Source: Candidatus Woesearchaeota archaeon (GTDB lineage: Archaea > Nanobdellota > Nanobdellia > SCGC-AAA011-G17 > GW2011-AR17). From it: 8,456 nucleotides of DNA. Shown piece by piece: positions 1 to 6,021 of this stretch (position 1 is its first letter; the number at the start of each line of letters is the position of its first letter). The notes below the pieces were generated by a model. That model worked only from the letters and a program-made list of their open reading frames with translations, made no database searches and was not told the origin of the DNA. Position numbers and translations under genes: made by a program. The DNA lies in NCBI GenBank assembly GCA_009691355.1, contig SICW01000032.1:1-8456 (forward strand), read 5' to 3'.

Positions 1-2
1 CC

Positions 3-512
3 ATGAATATACCTACACTATGGGCAAAAGGGGCATCTCTTGAAGAAGAAGTAAGCCCATTAGGAGAGTGGGAAGCAGAATCTAACCAAAATACCTGCAC
101 AATTATTCTCGCACATGAAACTCCAGAGCCCACTTCTCCAAAAGAGATTTTATCTTTATATCACTGGTTTTATTTTGATCATGATACAGAAAGGATATAC
201 CATAAAAGAAGATATCTCCTTGGCTTTATTCGTTTTAAAAGAGAAAACCCTAGTTCAGAACTCATATATACCCCACCAGGATTTGGACTAGAAGATCCAA
301 ACTATGAAAGAAGAATCCAAGAGACTGGTGAAAATATTGCGGGTTACCTCAGAAGAAAGTTTTCAAAAGTTGAAGCCTATTGTAAAGAAGGAGAAACATT
401 TAAAGCGTTAAGACTAAGAGAATGCACCCCTCTTCATACACCTAGAGAAACAATCACTAATTTTAGCTCAATAGAAGATACAATTGAAACAATAAAAAGG
501 TTCAAGCCTTAA
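3..512 (+). CDS. Hypothetical soluble protein, possibly truncated at the window edge
   Basis: I do not recognise this 169-aa protein. An ATG lies at position 3, but only two bases precede it, so neither a promoter nor a ribosome site can be judged and the true start may lie outside the window. The protein is charged and has no signal peptide or membrane segment. A central stretch is rich in aromatic and basic residues (LYHWFYFDHDTERIYHKRRY, about residues 52-71), followed by a proline/glycine-rich loop (YTPPGFGLEDP). There are only three cysteines, in no obvious metal-binding pattern. It is the only large plus-strand gene in the window. It runs convergently into the methyltransferase gene, and the two coding ends overlap by 11 bp. 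Codon use looks ordinary for the window. The long open frame supports a real gene, but no function can be given. Confidence 0.7.
   Translation: MNIPTLWAKGASLEEEVSPLGEWEAESNQNTCTIILAHETPEPTSPKEILSLYHWFYFDHDTERIYHKRRYLLGFIRFKRENPSSELIYTPPGFGLEDPNYERRIQETGENIAGYLRRKFSKVEAYCKEGETFKALRLRECTPLHTPRETITNFSSIEDTIETIKRFKP
494..510 (-). terminator. Weak hairpin plus T-run at the end of the methyltransferase gene
   Basis: On the minus strand, AAGG (510-507) and CCTT (500-497) can pair around a 6-nt loop, followed by TTT and ATT. The structure spans the methyltransferase stop codon (504-502) and lies inside the 3' end of the convergent plus-strand gene. The stem is only 4 bp, so the T-rich tract is the stronger part of the call. 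Confidence 0.3.
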
Positions 513-1095
513 GCACAGACTTATACACTCTATAACCACCCTTCTTACAAAGAGTTTCTACATTCCCAAATACTTCTTTCATATGCTCACTCAAAACTCC
601 ACCACCTTTATTATGACGAGCAACAATTTGTAAACTTCCTTTAGGTGACAAATAGTTCTTTGCATCTTCAATCATCTGAAAACAAAGTTTCTTCCCCGCA
701 GACTGTGGTGGGTTCAAAAGAATAACATCAAACGCTTTTCCAATACATTTCTCAAAGGAATTCCCTTGAACAACTTGAGCCTGCTTCACATGTACAGTAT
801 TTTTTTTTGCTAATTGAACGGCACGTGCATTCACATCAACAAGAAGTATATTTCCTTCAGTAAGCGTAGCTGCAACACATCCAATAACCCCAATACCACA
901 ACCAAGATCTAACACCTTATCTTTCTTTCCAACCTGCATAAAGTTTGCAAGAACGCTACTACCAAAATCCACCTTATCCTTAGAAAAGACACCCCCCCCA
1001 GTAAAAAAAGAAAAACGTTTCCCACGAAGAACTGCATGTATTTGTTTCAACGCTAAAGCAGACTCTTGTTTTTCAGAATAATAATGATTTGTCAT
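502..1095 (-). CDS. Class I SAM-dependent methyltransferase, RsmC/MJ0882-like
   Basis: This 197-aa protein is an S-adenosylmethionine-dependent methyltransferase of the small-methyltransferase (MTS, RsmC-like) group, probably acting on rRNA or tRNA. Visible features in order: an HYYS start (residues 4-7); T-G-G-G-V-F-S at 32-38 followed by VDFGS (42-46), typical of RsmC-like proteins; the SAM-binding motif I DLGCGIGVIG (63-72); the acidic motif II VDVN (86-89); the catalytic motif IV LLNPP (126-130); and a C-terminal GGYRVYKS. The length matches single-domain archaeal members such as MJ0882, not the two-domain bacterial RsmC. Family knowledge suggests base methylation in RNA, and the NPP motif fits transfer to an exocyclic amino group. 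The exact substrate cannot be read from the sequence. The ATG at 1095 lies about 35 nt from a strong TATA box. The gene appears to be housekeeping and unrelated in role to the surface genes beside it. Confidence 0.9.
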   Translation of the reverse strand: MTNHYYSEKQESALALKQIHAVLRGKRFSFFTGGGVFSKDKVDFGSSVLANFMQVGKKDKVLDLGCGIGVIGCVAATLTEGNILLVDVNARAVQLAKKNTVHVKQAQVVQGNSFEKCIGKAFDVILLNPPQSAGKKLCFQMIEDAKNYLSPKGSLQIVARHNKGGGVLSEHMKEVFGNVETLCKKGGYRVYKSVLKA

Positions 1096-1122
1096 TTTTC
1101 TACCATGTTCTTTGTAGTAATT

Positions 1123-1137
1123 GAGTTATATAAACTC
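1123..1137 (-). promoter_or_regulatory. TATA box within a palindrome, methyltransferase promoter
   Basis: The minus strand reads GAGTTTATATAACTC. A consensus archaeal TATA box (TTTATATAA, 1134-1126) sits between perfect 5-bp inverted arms GAGTT/AACTC. The box centre is about 35 nt from the ATG at 1095, which predicts a very short leader of about 9 nt. The arms could simply be chance in AT-rich DNA, or could be a repressor site over the TATA box. Confidence 0.6.
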
Positions 1138-1176
1138 AAGGTATATACACATCAACTAGGAGTTTACATACCTTTC

Positions 1177-1190
1177 TAAAAGAAAAATCA
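1177..1190 (-). terminator. T-rich terminator after the downstream membrane-protein gene
   Basis: The minus strand reads TGATTTTTCTTTTAG, starting with the stop codon (1190-1188). It matches the oligo-T tracts that suffice for termination in archaea. No convincing stem is present. Confidence 0.45.
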
Positions 1191-1808
1191 GACCATGATT
1201 CCAAGTAACTGATACACAAATCTATCTGCTGCCCTAATAATTTCATCTTCATTTGTACCCACAATGATAATACAATAATTCTCAGTATACACCTGCGTTT
1301 CCGAACCTAGAGTAAGCCAAATAATAGTCGTAGTATCCGTACCACTACTACAGCTTTTAATAGGGTACCCCAAAGTATTAGGCATGGTCATTGCACTAGA
1401 CACAGGAATGTTGTAAAGAAGTTCATTATCTATGATCTTATCAATTTCTAGTGCAGCAATAGTTGTTTTAGAGCTAAGATTTGCTTCAGGATTAATAGTA
1501 ATATACACTTCACTATCTCCATAAATACGGGTATTGACCGCCCCATAGACAGGAATGTCTTCCAAAGACAAGGGATCATTTCGCAGTCCAATAGCATAAG
1601 CTTGTTCATTTTGCCCAACATAAAGGGTGATATACGTCTCTATATCATTTACTTTCGTCACATTAAAGATAGTTTCTCCATTAGAATATTGATAGTTATC
1701 ATCTACAGCAGTAATGGGATCATGAAAAAAGACATAAATACCTGCAGCAATAAGAATGCCTATGAACACAAAGAGTACATATCCCAAATTATCTTTTTTT
1801 TCAGACAT
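1188..1808 (-). CDS. Single-pass membrane protein with S-layer-C-like terminal domain (paralogue 2)
   Basis: This is a 206-aa protein from the ATG at 1808. A TTG at 1817 would add three residues, but ATG is preferred because it makes an 8-bp ATGTCTGA overlap with the previous stop, typical of translational coupling. A charged cytoplasmic tail (MSEKKDN) precedes one membrane helix (about residues 9-28), so the rest should face outside. In the exterior part VYITINP (101-107), PIKSC (149-153) and YCIIIVGTNEDEIIRAADRF (178-197) match the upstream paralogue in order (VYVSFNP, PIKDC, NCLVVEG). The last block also resembles the S-layer C-terminal motif VAGTTADDTRRAA: glycine, threonine, acidic residue and RAA align. 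I recall similar proteins ending in RAADRxxYxxLGIM from DPANN genomes, but no function is established. A role in anchoring or organising the S-layer is inference. Confidence 0.85.
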   Translation of the reverse strand: MSEKKDNLGYVLFVFIGILIAAGIYVFFHDPITAVDDNYQYSNGETIFNVTKVNDIETYITLYVGQNEQAYAIGLRNDPLSLEDIPVYGAVNTRIYGDSEVYITINPEANLSSKTTIAALEIDKIIDNELLYNIPVSSAMTMPNTLGYPIKSCSSGTDTTTIIWLTLGSETQVYTENYCIIIVGTNEDEIIRAADRFVYQLLGIMV

Positions 1809-2388
1809 ACGAATCAACTACCAGTTTATCTGTGAGGATTAATAAGTTTTTCCCCTCTACAACAAGACAATTTCCATCAAGAGTAACTGTACTTGTATTT
1901 CCATCTTTAAATATGACTACTCCAGTTGTTAGAGTTGCATCATCACAGTCTTTAATCGGCAATTGTATACAGGCATCACTTGCCTCATAACAAGAAGCAA
2001 CAAGAACTGCACTTCCGGGCATATTTTGTTGAAAGTCTACTAAAGCAGAAGAAACATCACTATAAGGATTAAAACTAACATATACTTTTTGTAGCCCTTC
2101 CAGAAAAGAAAAATCAGCCGAACCCGTAATAATTTCAGAATCTAAAGTACTAGGATCACTTTGAATAAGAATTCTTTGATTCTCCTCAGTATAAGCTTGC
2201 CATCCTACACTCGTCTCAGTAAAAGTAAGGCCCTTATATTCCACTTCTTTTTGATCCGTTCTATCAAGACCATAATAGAGAACACTAAAAACCATAATCG
2301 AAATAATAAAAAGCCCCATAAGAAGCGTCAGAAATTTCTTACTTTTCCAGAAGGATTCTTTTTTCTCTCCATAACGAACTGCTTTCAT
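1801..2388 (-). CDS. Single-pass membrane protein, paralogue of the downstream gene (paralogue 1)
   Basis: This 195-aa protein has a basic N-terminal tail, one membrane helix (about residues 19-39) and a secreted-side domain. Motifs shared in order with the next gene are a tyrosine-rich opening, VYVSFNP (102-108), SS after it, PIKDC (144-148) and NCLVVEGK (173-180). Two further cysteines (C133, C140) precede PIKDC, and C174 lies in the last block, so disulfides are likely outside the cell. The final helix is shorter and more divergent than in its neighbour: LTDKLVV replaces the RAADRFV pattern and the LGIM tail is absent. The ATG at 2388 sits about 27 nt from a TATA-like box, so the message is probably leaderless. 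The stop overlaps the start of the next gene, so the pair forms one operon. Its place just after the S-layer gene and its S-layer-like C-terminus suggest an envelope role. The actual function is unknown. Confidence 0.85.
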   Translation of the reverse strand: MKAVRYGEKKESFWKSKKFLTLLMGLFIISIMVFSVLYYGLDRTDQKEVEYKGLTFTETSVGWQAYTEENQRILIQSDPSTLDSEIITGSADFSFLEGLQKVYVSFNPYSDVSSALVDFQQNMPGSAVLVASCYEASDACIQLPIKDCDDATLTTGVVIFKDGNTSTVTLDGNCLVVEGKNLLILTDKLVVDSYV

Positions 2389-2411
2389 AATGAATAAAGA
2401 AAAATTTGACC

Positions 2412-2425
2412 TTAAAATACTTTTT
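2412..2425 (-). promoter_or_regulatory. BRE/TATA promoter of the membrane-protein pair
   Basis: The minus strand reads AAAAAG TATTTTAA, with the TATA-like part at 2419-2412. Its centre is about 27 nt from the A of the ATG at 2388, so transcription should start at or next to the start codon. The purine-rich A-run before the box matches the BRE pattern of the pilin-like operon promoter at 7520-7534. The promoter lies downstream of the S-layer terminator, which argues that the pair is transcribed independently. Confidence 0.5.
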
Positions 2426-2430
2426 GTATG

Positions 2431-2470
2431 AGAAAAAGAAAAAAAAGAAAAAAAGAAGGGCTATGCCCTT
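2431..2470 (-). terminator. Hairpin plus long T-tract terminator of the S-layer gene
   Basis: On the minus strand a perfect 6-bp stem AAGGGC/GCCCTT with a 3-nt loop (2470-2456) overlaps the S-layer stop codon (2471-2469). It is followed at once by about 25 nt of almost pure T with single C interruptions (2455-2431). This is as complete as a bacterial intrinsic terminator, although archaeal RNA polymerase needs only the T-tract. Confidence 0.75.
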
Positions 2471-4742
2471 AAGCTGTAGAGCTTACATCAATATCAGTGT
2501 CGCTTGTTCCACTAACTAAAGCTTCTGTTCCACTGAAAGTGTAGTCTTCATAGTTTGCAACAGCTTTAGCAGCTCTTCTTGTATCATCTGCAGTTGTACC
2601 TGCTACAAGCATTGCTACTTTCTCACCATTAGCAACTAACTTAACTACTGCTTCACCTTCTTCAAAGCTCCATCCGTCACAACTGTAACCGAAAAGATCT
2701 TCTACTAAGCTGTTTGCACATGGTCCTCCAACAAGGATCAAGTTGTAGTCAGAAGCAGAACTTACTTCAGAAGCTAATTTTGTTACAGGAGTAACTTCAA
2801 CTGCTTCGTAGGTTGTTCCATCACTACTAGAGTCTGTCGTAGTAGACGTTCCCTGGATAACGATGTTTGCTTTAACTTGGTCTTCTGGAATGCTTAACTC
2901 AACTTGGTCACTAGCACCATTAGATTTAGGGTTTGAAATGATAATACCATAAGCCATTCTATGGTTTTCATCTTTAGTTCCAATAGTTAATGCTGCAACT
3001 CCCCATTTAAGCTCATCTGCTTCTTCAGTACTTCGAGTATTTCCTAAGCTATCAAGCTGAAGATTTGTTGCAGAAACTGTACCCCACATCATAGACAAGT
3101 TATCATATCCTGCTGGGATATCACTACTTGTATCTGGTGTAATTGCCAAAGATAAGTTCAAAGCTAAACCTGAAGATCCAGCATTACCAACCATTCCTGT
3201 TCTAAGAACAACATTTGTGTCTTTAGTGTTTCCATAGTTGATACGCAAAATTTCTAGTCCAGATACGTTTGTGGTAACCTGTCCAAAGTACTTCGTCTTA
3301 GAGGTAGATGTGTCTTTATAGAAGATACCAATAGTTAATGCTGATGAAGAAATATTTCCAAAGTCAGAGATAGTTCCGTTACTTGGTGTATATAACCAAA
3401 CATCTTTTACTCTCTGAACACTAGAAACGTTCCCATAAGTCAAGGTACTATTAGCCGTTGTAAGAGGTCTTAACTCTATTCCTTCTGTTGTTGATGTACT
3501 GATATGCAATGCAGGAACACTTGAGTTTCCAGACCCAAAAGAATCCGCAAAATCTACAGAACTTTCCCACTCAAAGGTATATGAAGCATAATCTTCATCT
3601 GCTACAGACAAACTGTCAAAACAAATTTGGACATAGTCATTTGGTAAGTCTATACATTCTCCTACAGCTAATGCACCTGCGTCTAGATCGTTGTAAAGGA
3701 AATCATTCTCAATGGAAAGATTCATAGCGGTTCCGTTATTCTGAAGTCCTTCAATATTCCAGACCCACATAGGATCTTCTTCATCTTCACCAATGAATGC
3801 TTCACCATCAGTATATGTTTCTGCTGACTGAGCACCAATGATCAAGTTTGCAGAAGATTCTGCTCTTTCAGTTCTACTGAAAACACTATCAACAGTGACT
3901 TCAACACCATTTACAGTTGTTGTAGATCCATCACTGATAATTTTACTTTCACCATCAACATCTACAACTGCAGAGGTAGAGGAAACATCAGTTAAAGTAA
4001 CTACTCTTGTTTCACCATCAACTTCTACTTCTACACTTTCACCAGCAGCTAAATAGTGTTCATCACCAATATAAGCTGTAAATTGAGCACCTGCAGAGTC
4101 AATTGCAGTCAATTTTAATGGCTTTCCTAGAAAATCAATTTCTAGAGGATCTGTTGTAGATGCAGCTCGTAGATTGATTGTCTCGTCAAACTTATAGTTA
4201 AACTTGATAGAGTCTCTATTTTTTACTTCCAAGTAAACATTAGATTCATAGTCATCATCAGAAGATGTTAAACTTGTTTCTACTGAAGGATCTGTTCTAT
4301 CTAAAATCTGAAGTTCTTCAGAAGTATCGTAACTTGATCCTTGGAAATCAATAGTTCCATCAAACAAATTTGCTATGTCATCATCTTGTAGAGTTGTATC
4401 AAATAAGGTTGTGTTACTCAATCCAAGATGTGCAGATACTTGTTCTGTAGTTCCACCAGTAACGGAAACAGATCCATCATCATTACTCGTTTCTATAGCT
4501 ACTCTAGATTCATATTGTAATCCTGAAGAGATATCAATAAGCCCTAAAGTATCTGCTGCGTCTGCATCATCTCCAACAACATATGCGTTGGAATCATCAT
4601 ATACACCATCCATAACGAATGGAGAAGGGTATTCACTTAAGTCTAAAGCCATTGCACCTGTCAATGTAGCTCCTACCATAGCAACACCAGTCCCAATTGC
4701 TGCGACTTTTTTCATTGTTTTTCTAATAAATTTTTCTTGCAT
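2469..4742 (-). CDS. S-layer protein
   Basis: This is the major surface-layer protein, 757 aa from the ATG at 4742. That start is chosen because a perfect GGAGGTG lies 10 nt upstream. An in-frame start at 4832 would add 30 residues of untypical sequence and place the signal peptide internally. Residues 1-32 form a Sec signal peptide (basic MQEKFIRKTMKK, hydrophobic core, AMA before the cut). The mature protein starts LDLSEYPSPFV, the conserved archaeal S-layer N-terminus, followed by VVGDDADAADTLG. The C-terminal domain carries LILVGGPCANSL (about 668-679) and VAMLVAGTTADDTRRAAKAV (about 709-728), matching the Methanococcus-type S-layer C domain. The body is acidic, poor in cysteine and rich in Ser/Thr. 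I count 11 N-x-S/T sequons, mostly in the C-terminal half, so N-glycosylation is likely. There is no C-terminal membrane anchor. A dedicated promoter, a long leader and a strong terminator fit very high expression. Confidence 0.95.
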   Translation of the reverse strand: MQEKFIRKTMKKVAAIGTGVAMVGATLTGAMALDLSEYPSPFVMDGVYDDSNAYVVGDDADAADTLGLIDISSGLQYESRVAIETSNDDGSVSVTGGTTEQVSAHLGLSNTTLFDTTLQDDDIANLFDGTIDFQGSSYDTSEELQILDRTDPSVETSLTSSDDDYESNVYLEVKNRDSIKFNYKFDETINLRAASTTDPLEIDFLGKPLKLTAIDSAGAQFTAYIGDEHYLAAGESVEVEVDGETRVVTLTDVSSTSAVVDVDGESKIISDGSTTTVNGVEVTVDSVFSRTERAESSANLIIGAQSAETYTDGEAFIGEDEEDPMWVWNIEGLQNNGTAMNLSIENDFLYNDLDAGALAVGECIDLPNDYVQICFDSLSVADEDYASYTFEWESSVDFADSFGSGNSSVPALHISTSTTEGIELRPLTTANSTLTYGNVSSVQRVKDVWLYTPSNGTISDFGNISSSALTIGIFYKDTSTSKTKYFGQVTTNVSGLEILRINYGNTKDTNVVLRTGMVGNAGSSGLALNLSLAITPDTSSDIPAGYDNLSMMWGTVSATNLQLDSLGNTRSTEEADELKWGVAALTIGTKDENHRMAYGIIISNPKSNGASDQVELSIPEDQVKANIVIQGTSTTTDSSSDGTTYEAVEVTPVTKLASEVSSASDYNLILVGGPCANSLVEDLFGYSCDGWSFEEGEAVVKLVANGEKVAMLVAGTTADDTRRAAKAVANYEDYTFSGTEALVSGTSDTDIDVSSTA

Positions 4743-4752
4743 TTTCCACAAC

Positions 4753-4758
4753 ACCTCC
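4753..4758 (-). promoter_or_regulatory. Strong Shine-Dalgarno of the S-layer gene
   Basis: The minus strand reads AGGGAGGTG ending 10 nt before the ATG at 4742. The GGAGGT core lies at 4758-4753. This is the best ribosome site in the window and it decides the S-layer start. Confidence 0.85.
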
Positions 4759-4789
4759 CTGTGCGTGATTATAATTAACTGTTTTTGTA

Positions 4790-4851
4790 CAGAGGCTATA
4801 ACCCCTGCGAATGTCATCACTGTTTTTAGCAAAGTTACTTTCAGTTAACTT
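4790..4851 (-). promoter_or_regulatory. Two hairpins in the S-layer 5' leader
   Basis: In the predicted leader, AAGTTA (4851-4846) pairs perfectly with TAACTT (4837-4832) over an 8-nt loop. Further on, CAGGGG (4807-4802) pairs with CCTCTG (4795-4790) over a 6-nt loop, with one G-U pair. The second arm of the latter, extended to CTCTGT, could instead pair with ACAGGG (4762-4757), which runs into the Shine-Dalgarno. A role in mRNA stability or translation control is plausible but untested. Confidence 0.4.
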
Positions 4852-4880
4852 CATTTGTAAGACTATTTCACCAACAGGCA

Positions 4881-4897
4881 TTTATAAATATTTATCG
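4881..4897 (-). promoter_or_regulatory. TATA box of the S-layer gene
   Basis: The minus strand reads GCGATAAATATTTATAAA, with TATTTATAAA (4890-4881) as the best TATA box upstream of the S-layer gene. It predicts transcription start near 4857-4862 and a leader of about 115 nt. A second AT-rich box (TTAATTATAAT, 4778-4768) could give a nearly leaderless transcript. That transcript would lose the strong ribosome site, so the upstream box is preferred. Confidence 0.55.
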
Positions 4898-5016
4898 CTT
4901 GAGGAACCTATGTTAATGCTAATTCCTAAGAATTCTAGCACTACAAGCCACAAATTTGAGCTATAGAGCAGAGATCCTGAGGAGGAAAAGTTACTACTCT
5001 TCAAGTTACAAGACTC

Positions 5017-5033
5017 AAAAAAGCCTAAAAGGC
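5017..5033 (-). terminator. Hairpin and T6 terminator of the pilin-like operon
   Basis: On the minus strand GCCT TTT AGGC (5033-5023) forms a 4-bp stem with a 3-nt loop and is followed directly by six T (5022-5017). It lies about 40 nt after the last stop codon of the operon. A T-rich tract (CCTTTTCTTTCC, around 5042-5053) lies between them. Confidence 0.6.
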
Positions 5034-5074
5034 AGAAATTCTGGAAAGAAAAGGCATTGTACGGAAACTACGCC

Positions 5075-5500
5075 CTAGTAACAATAAACCAATCTAACAT
5101 CAATCCCAGCTGTAGTATAGCCTTCTGCAAGAGTATTCCCTGCACAAGTGCGAGAAGAATACAACACATCCCCGATATAAAACATATACGAAGTCTCTTC
5201 CCAGCCATCAAGAGAAGTAATCTGTGCTACTTCCTGCTGCACAGTATCACATGCATCAACATCACACACAAACCCTCCTCCCTGCGCACAAGTTTTAATT
5301 GCATCCCCCAAGGAAACTCCCTCGCAAAGACTATACTGCTTGATCACCGTCAGGAGATTAGAAACTTCCAAACTCAGTTCTGTTTCCCCCAGAAAATCCG
5401 TATCATCCGAAGCAGAAAACTTAAAATAAAAAATCAAAGCAAAAAAGAGGAGCAGTATAATAACCATAAACCCAATAATTTCTGTCTGCCCTTTTTTCAT
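5075..5500 (-). CDS. Pilin-like protein with class III-type signal, fourth gene of operon
   Basis: This is a 141-aa surface protein. The start MKKGQTEIIGF followed by a hydrophobic helix (residues 8-27) and FYFKFS matches a type IV pilin-like N-terminus. If processed by a prepilin peptidase, the cut would fall after KKG, leaving Q at +1 as in methanogen pilins. The exposed part has six cysteines (59, 71, 79, 84, 119, 140), an even number consistent with disulfides, and the spacing C-x11-C-x7-C-x4-C. I recall similar DPANN proteins (an N-terminal QxEIxG helix, then a small Cys-rich domain ending in a hydrophobic strand plus C), but no function is assigned to them. The ATG overlaps the previous stop as ATGA and has GAGGT 6 nt upstream (5511-5507), indicating coupled translation. 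It is the last gene before a hairpin terminator. Confidence 0.88.
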   Translation of the reverse strand: MKKGQTEIIGFMVIILLLFFALIFYFKFSASDDTDFLGETELSLEVSNLLTVIKQYSLCEGVSLGDAIKTCAQGGGFVCDVDACDTVQQEVAQITSLDGWEETSYMFYIGDVLYSSRTCAGNTLAEGYTTAGIDVRLVYCY

Positions 5501-6021
5501 TGCAATACCTCAACAACCAATTTTCCAAAATGATACTCATCGGTAAGAGGATAATACAAACTCACTGGAGTAGAAATAAGAATAGAAGCACTATAGGTCA
5601 CATTCGGATCATAATATGTATACAATGCACATTCAGGATAAGTCCCCTGCGTACACACTTCTTCAATATCTTCTGGCACAGGATACAGTTCTGTAAAATA
5701 TACTTTCTGCTTACAGTTAGAAGTAAAGAAATCTGAATATTCTCTACTCGCATCAAAGACAAGCAATTTCGTCGTATCAATACATTGTTCTCGTACACCA
5801 TTAAGACTGCATTGTATTTCAGGCATAGAAGCAATGGAAGATAACAAAACAGTATTAGAAATAAGACAAGCCGTATTTCCAACTTCTTCCGTATTCTGTA
5901 AAGAAAACTTAAAATAAAAAGCTAAGGCAACGACCAAAACAACCATAAATATCATGGCAACCATAATCGTCTCCATCATCTGGATATCTCCCTTTCTATT
6001 AATAGACCTCAGGGCAATCAC
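5497..6021 (-). CDS. Pilin-like protein, third gene of operon; start ambiguous
   Basis: This protein is 174 aa if read from GTG at 6021. It has an RKGDIQMMET lead, a hydrophobic helix (about 18-37) and FYFKFS, the same end of helix as the next gene. The exposed part has SMPEIQCS (65-72), C80-I-D, C103, C123 and C131, then STPVSLYYP and YHFGKLVVEV near the C-terminus. These are features I associate with a conserved but uncharacterised DPANN pilin-like family. The start is unclear. GTG (6021) keeps the RKG processing site but overlaps the previous gene by 23 bp. A rare ATT at 6003 would give MNRKGDIQ and overlap the previous stop. The ATG at 5979 has a good GGGAGAT ribosome site but drops the RKG site. 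I keep the longest form because the K/R-K/R-G motif is shared by all four operon members. Function is inferred to be assembly into, or at the base of, a pilus-like structure. Confidence 0.82.
   Translation of the reverse strand: MIALRSINRKGDIQMMETIMVAMIFMVVLVVALAFYFKFSLQNTEEVGNTACLISNTVLLSSIASMPEIQCSLNGVREQCIDTTKLLVFDASREYSDFFTSNCKQKVYFTELYPVPEDIEEVCTQGTYPECALYTYYDPNVTYSASILISTPVSLYYPLTDEYHFGKLVVEVLQ

Larger units (their letters stand above)
4743..5074. other. Gene-free region: S-layer promoter and leader, and pilin-like operon terminator
   Basis: No coding frame here is convincing on either strand. On the minus strand it holds, in order, the terminator of the pilin-like operon (5033-5017), an upstream region with small inverted repeats (AGGAA 4902-4906 with TTCCT 4923-4927; AATTC 4921-4925 with GAATT 4930-4934), the S-layer TATA box (4890-4881), and a leader of about 115 nt with two hairpins and a strong ribosome site. 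A short imperfect direct repeat, AAGTTAC, occurs at 4988 and 5003. Confidence 0.7.

Noticed and set aside
4743..4832. Thirty-residue N-terminal extension of the S-layer protein
   Set aside because: The perfect Shine-Dalgarno at 4753-4758 and the position of the Sec signal peptide fix the start at 4742.
4375..4848. 157-aa plus-strand frame opposite the S-layer N-terminus
   Set aside because: It is antisense to a clearly identified S-layer gene, has low-complexity Ser/Thr/Pro composition from the complementary strand, and has no promoter or ribosome site.
5057..5533. 158-aa plus-strand frame opposite the last pilin-like gene
   Set aside because: It lies antisense to a well-supported gene with a signal-like N-terminus and a coupled start. 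Its own start is a non-ATG codon with no promoter.
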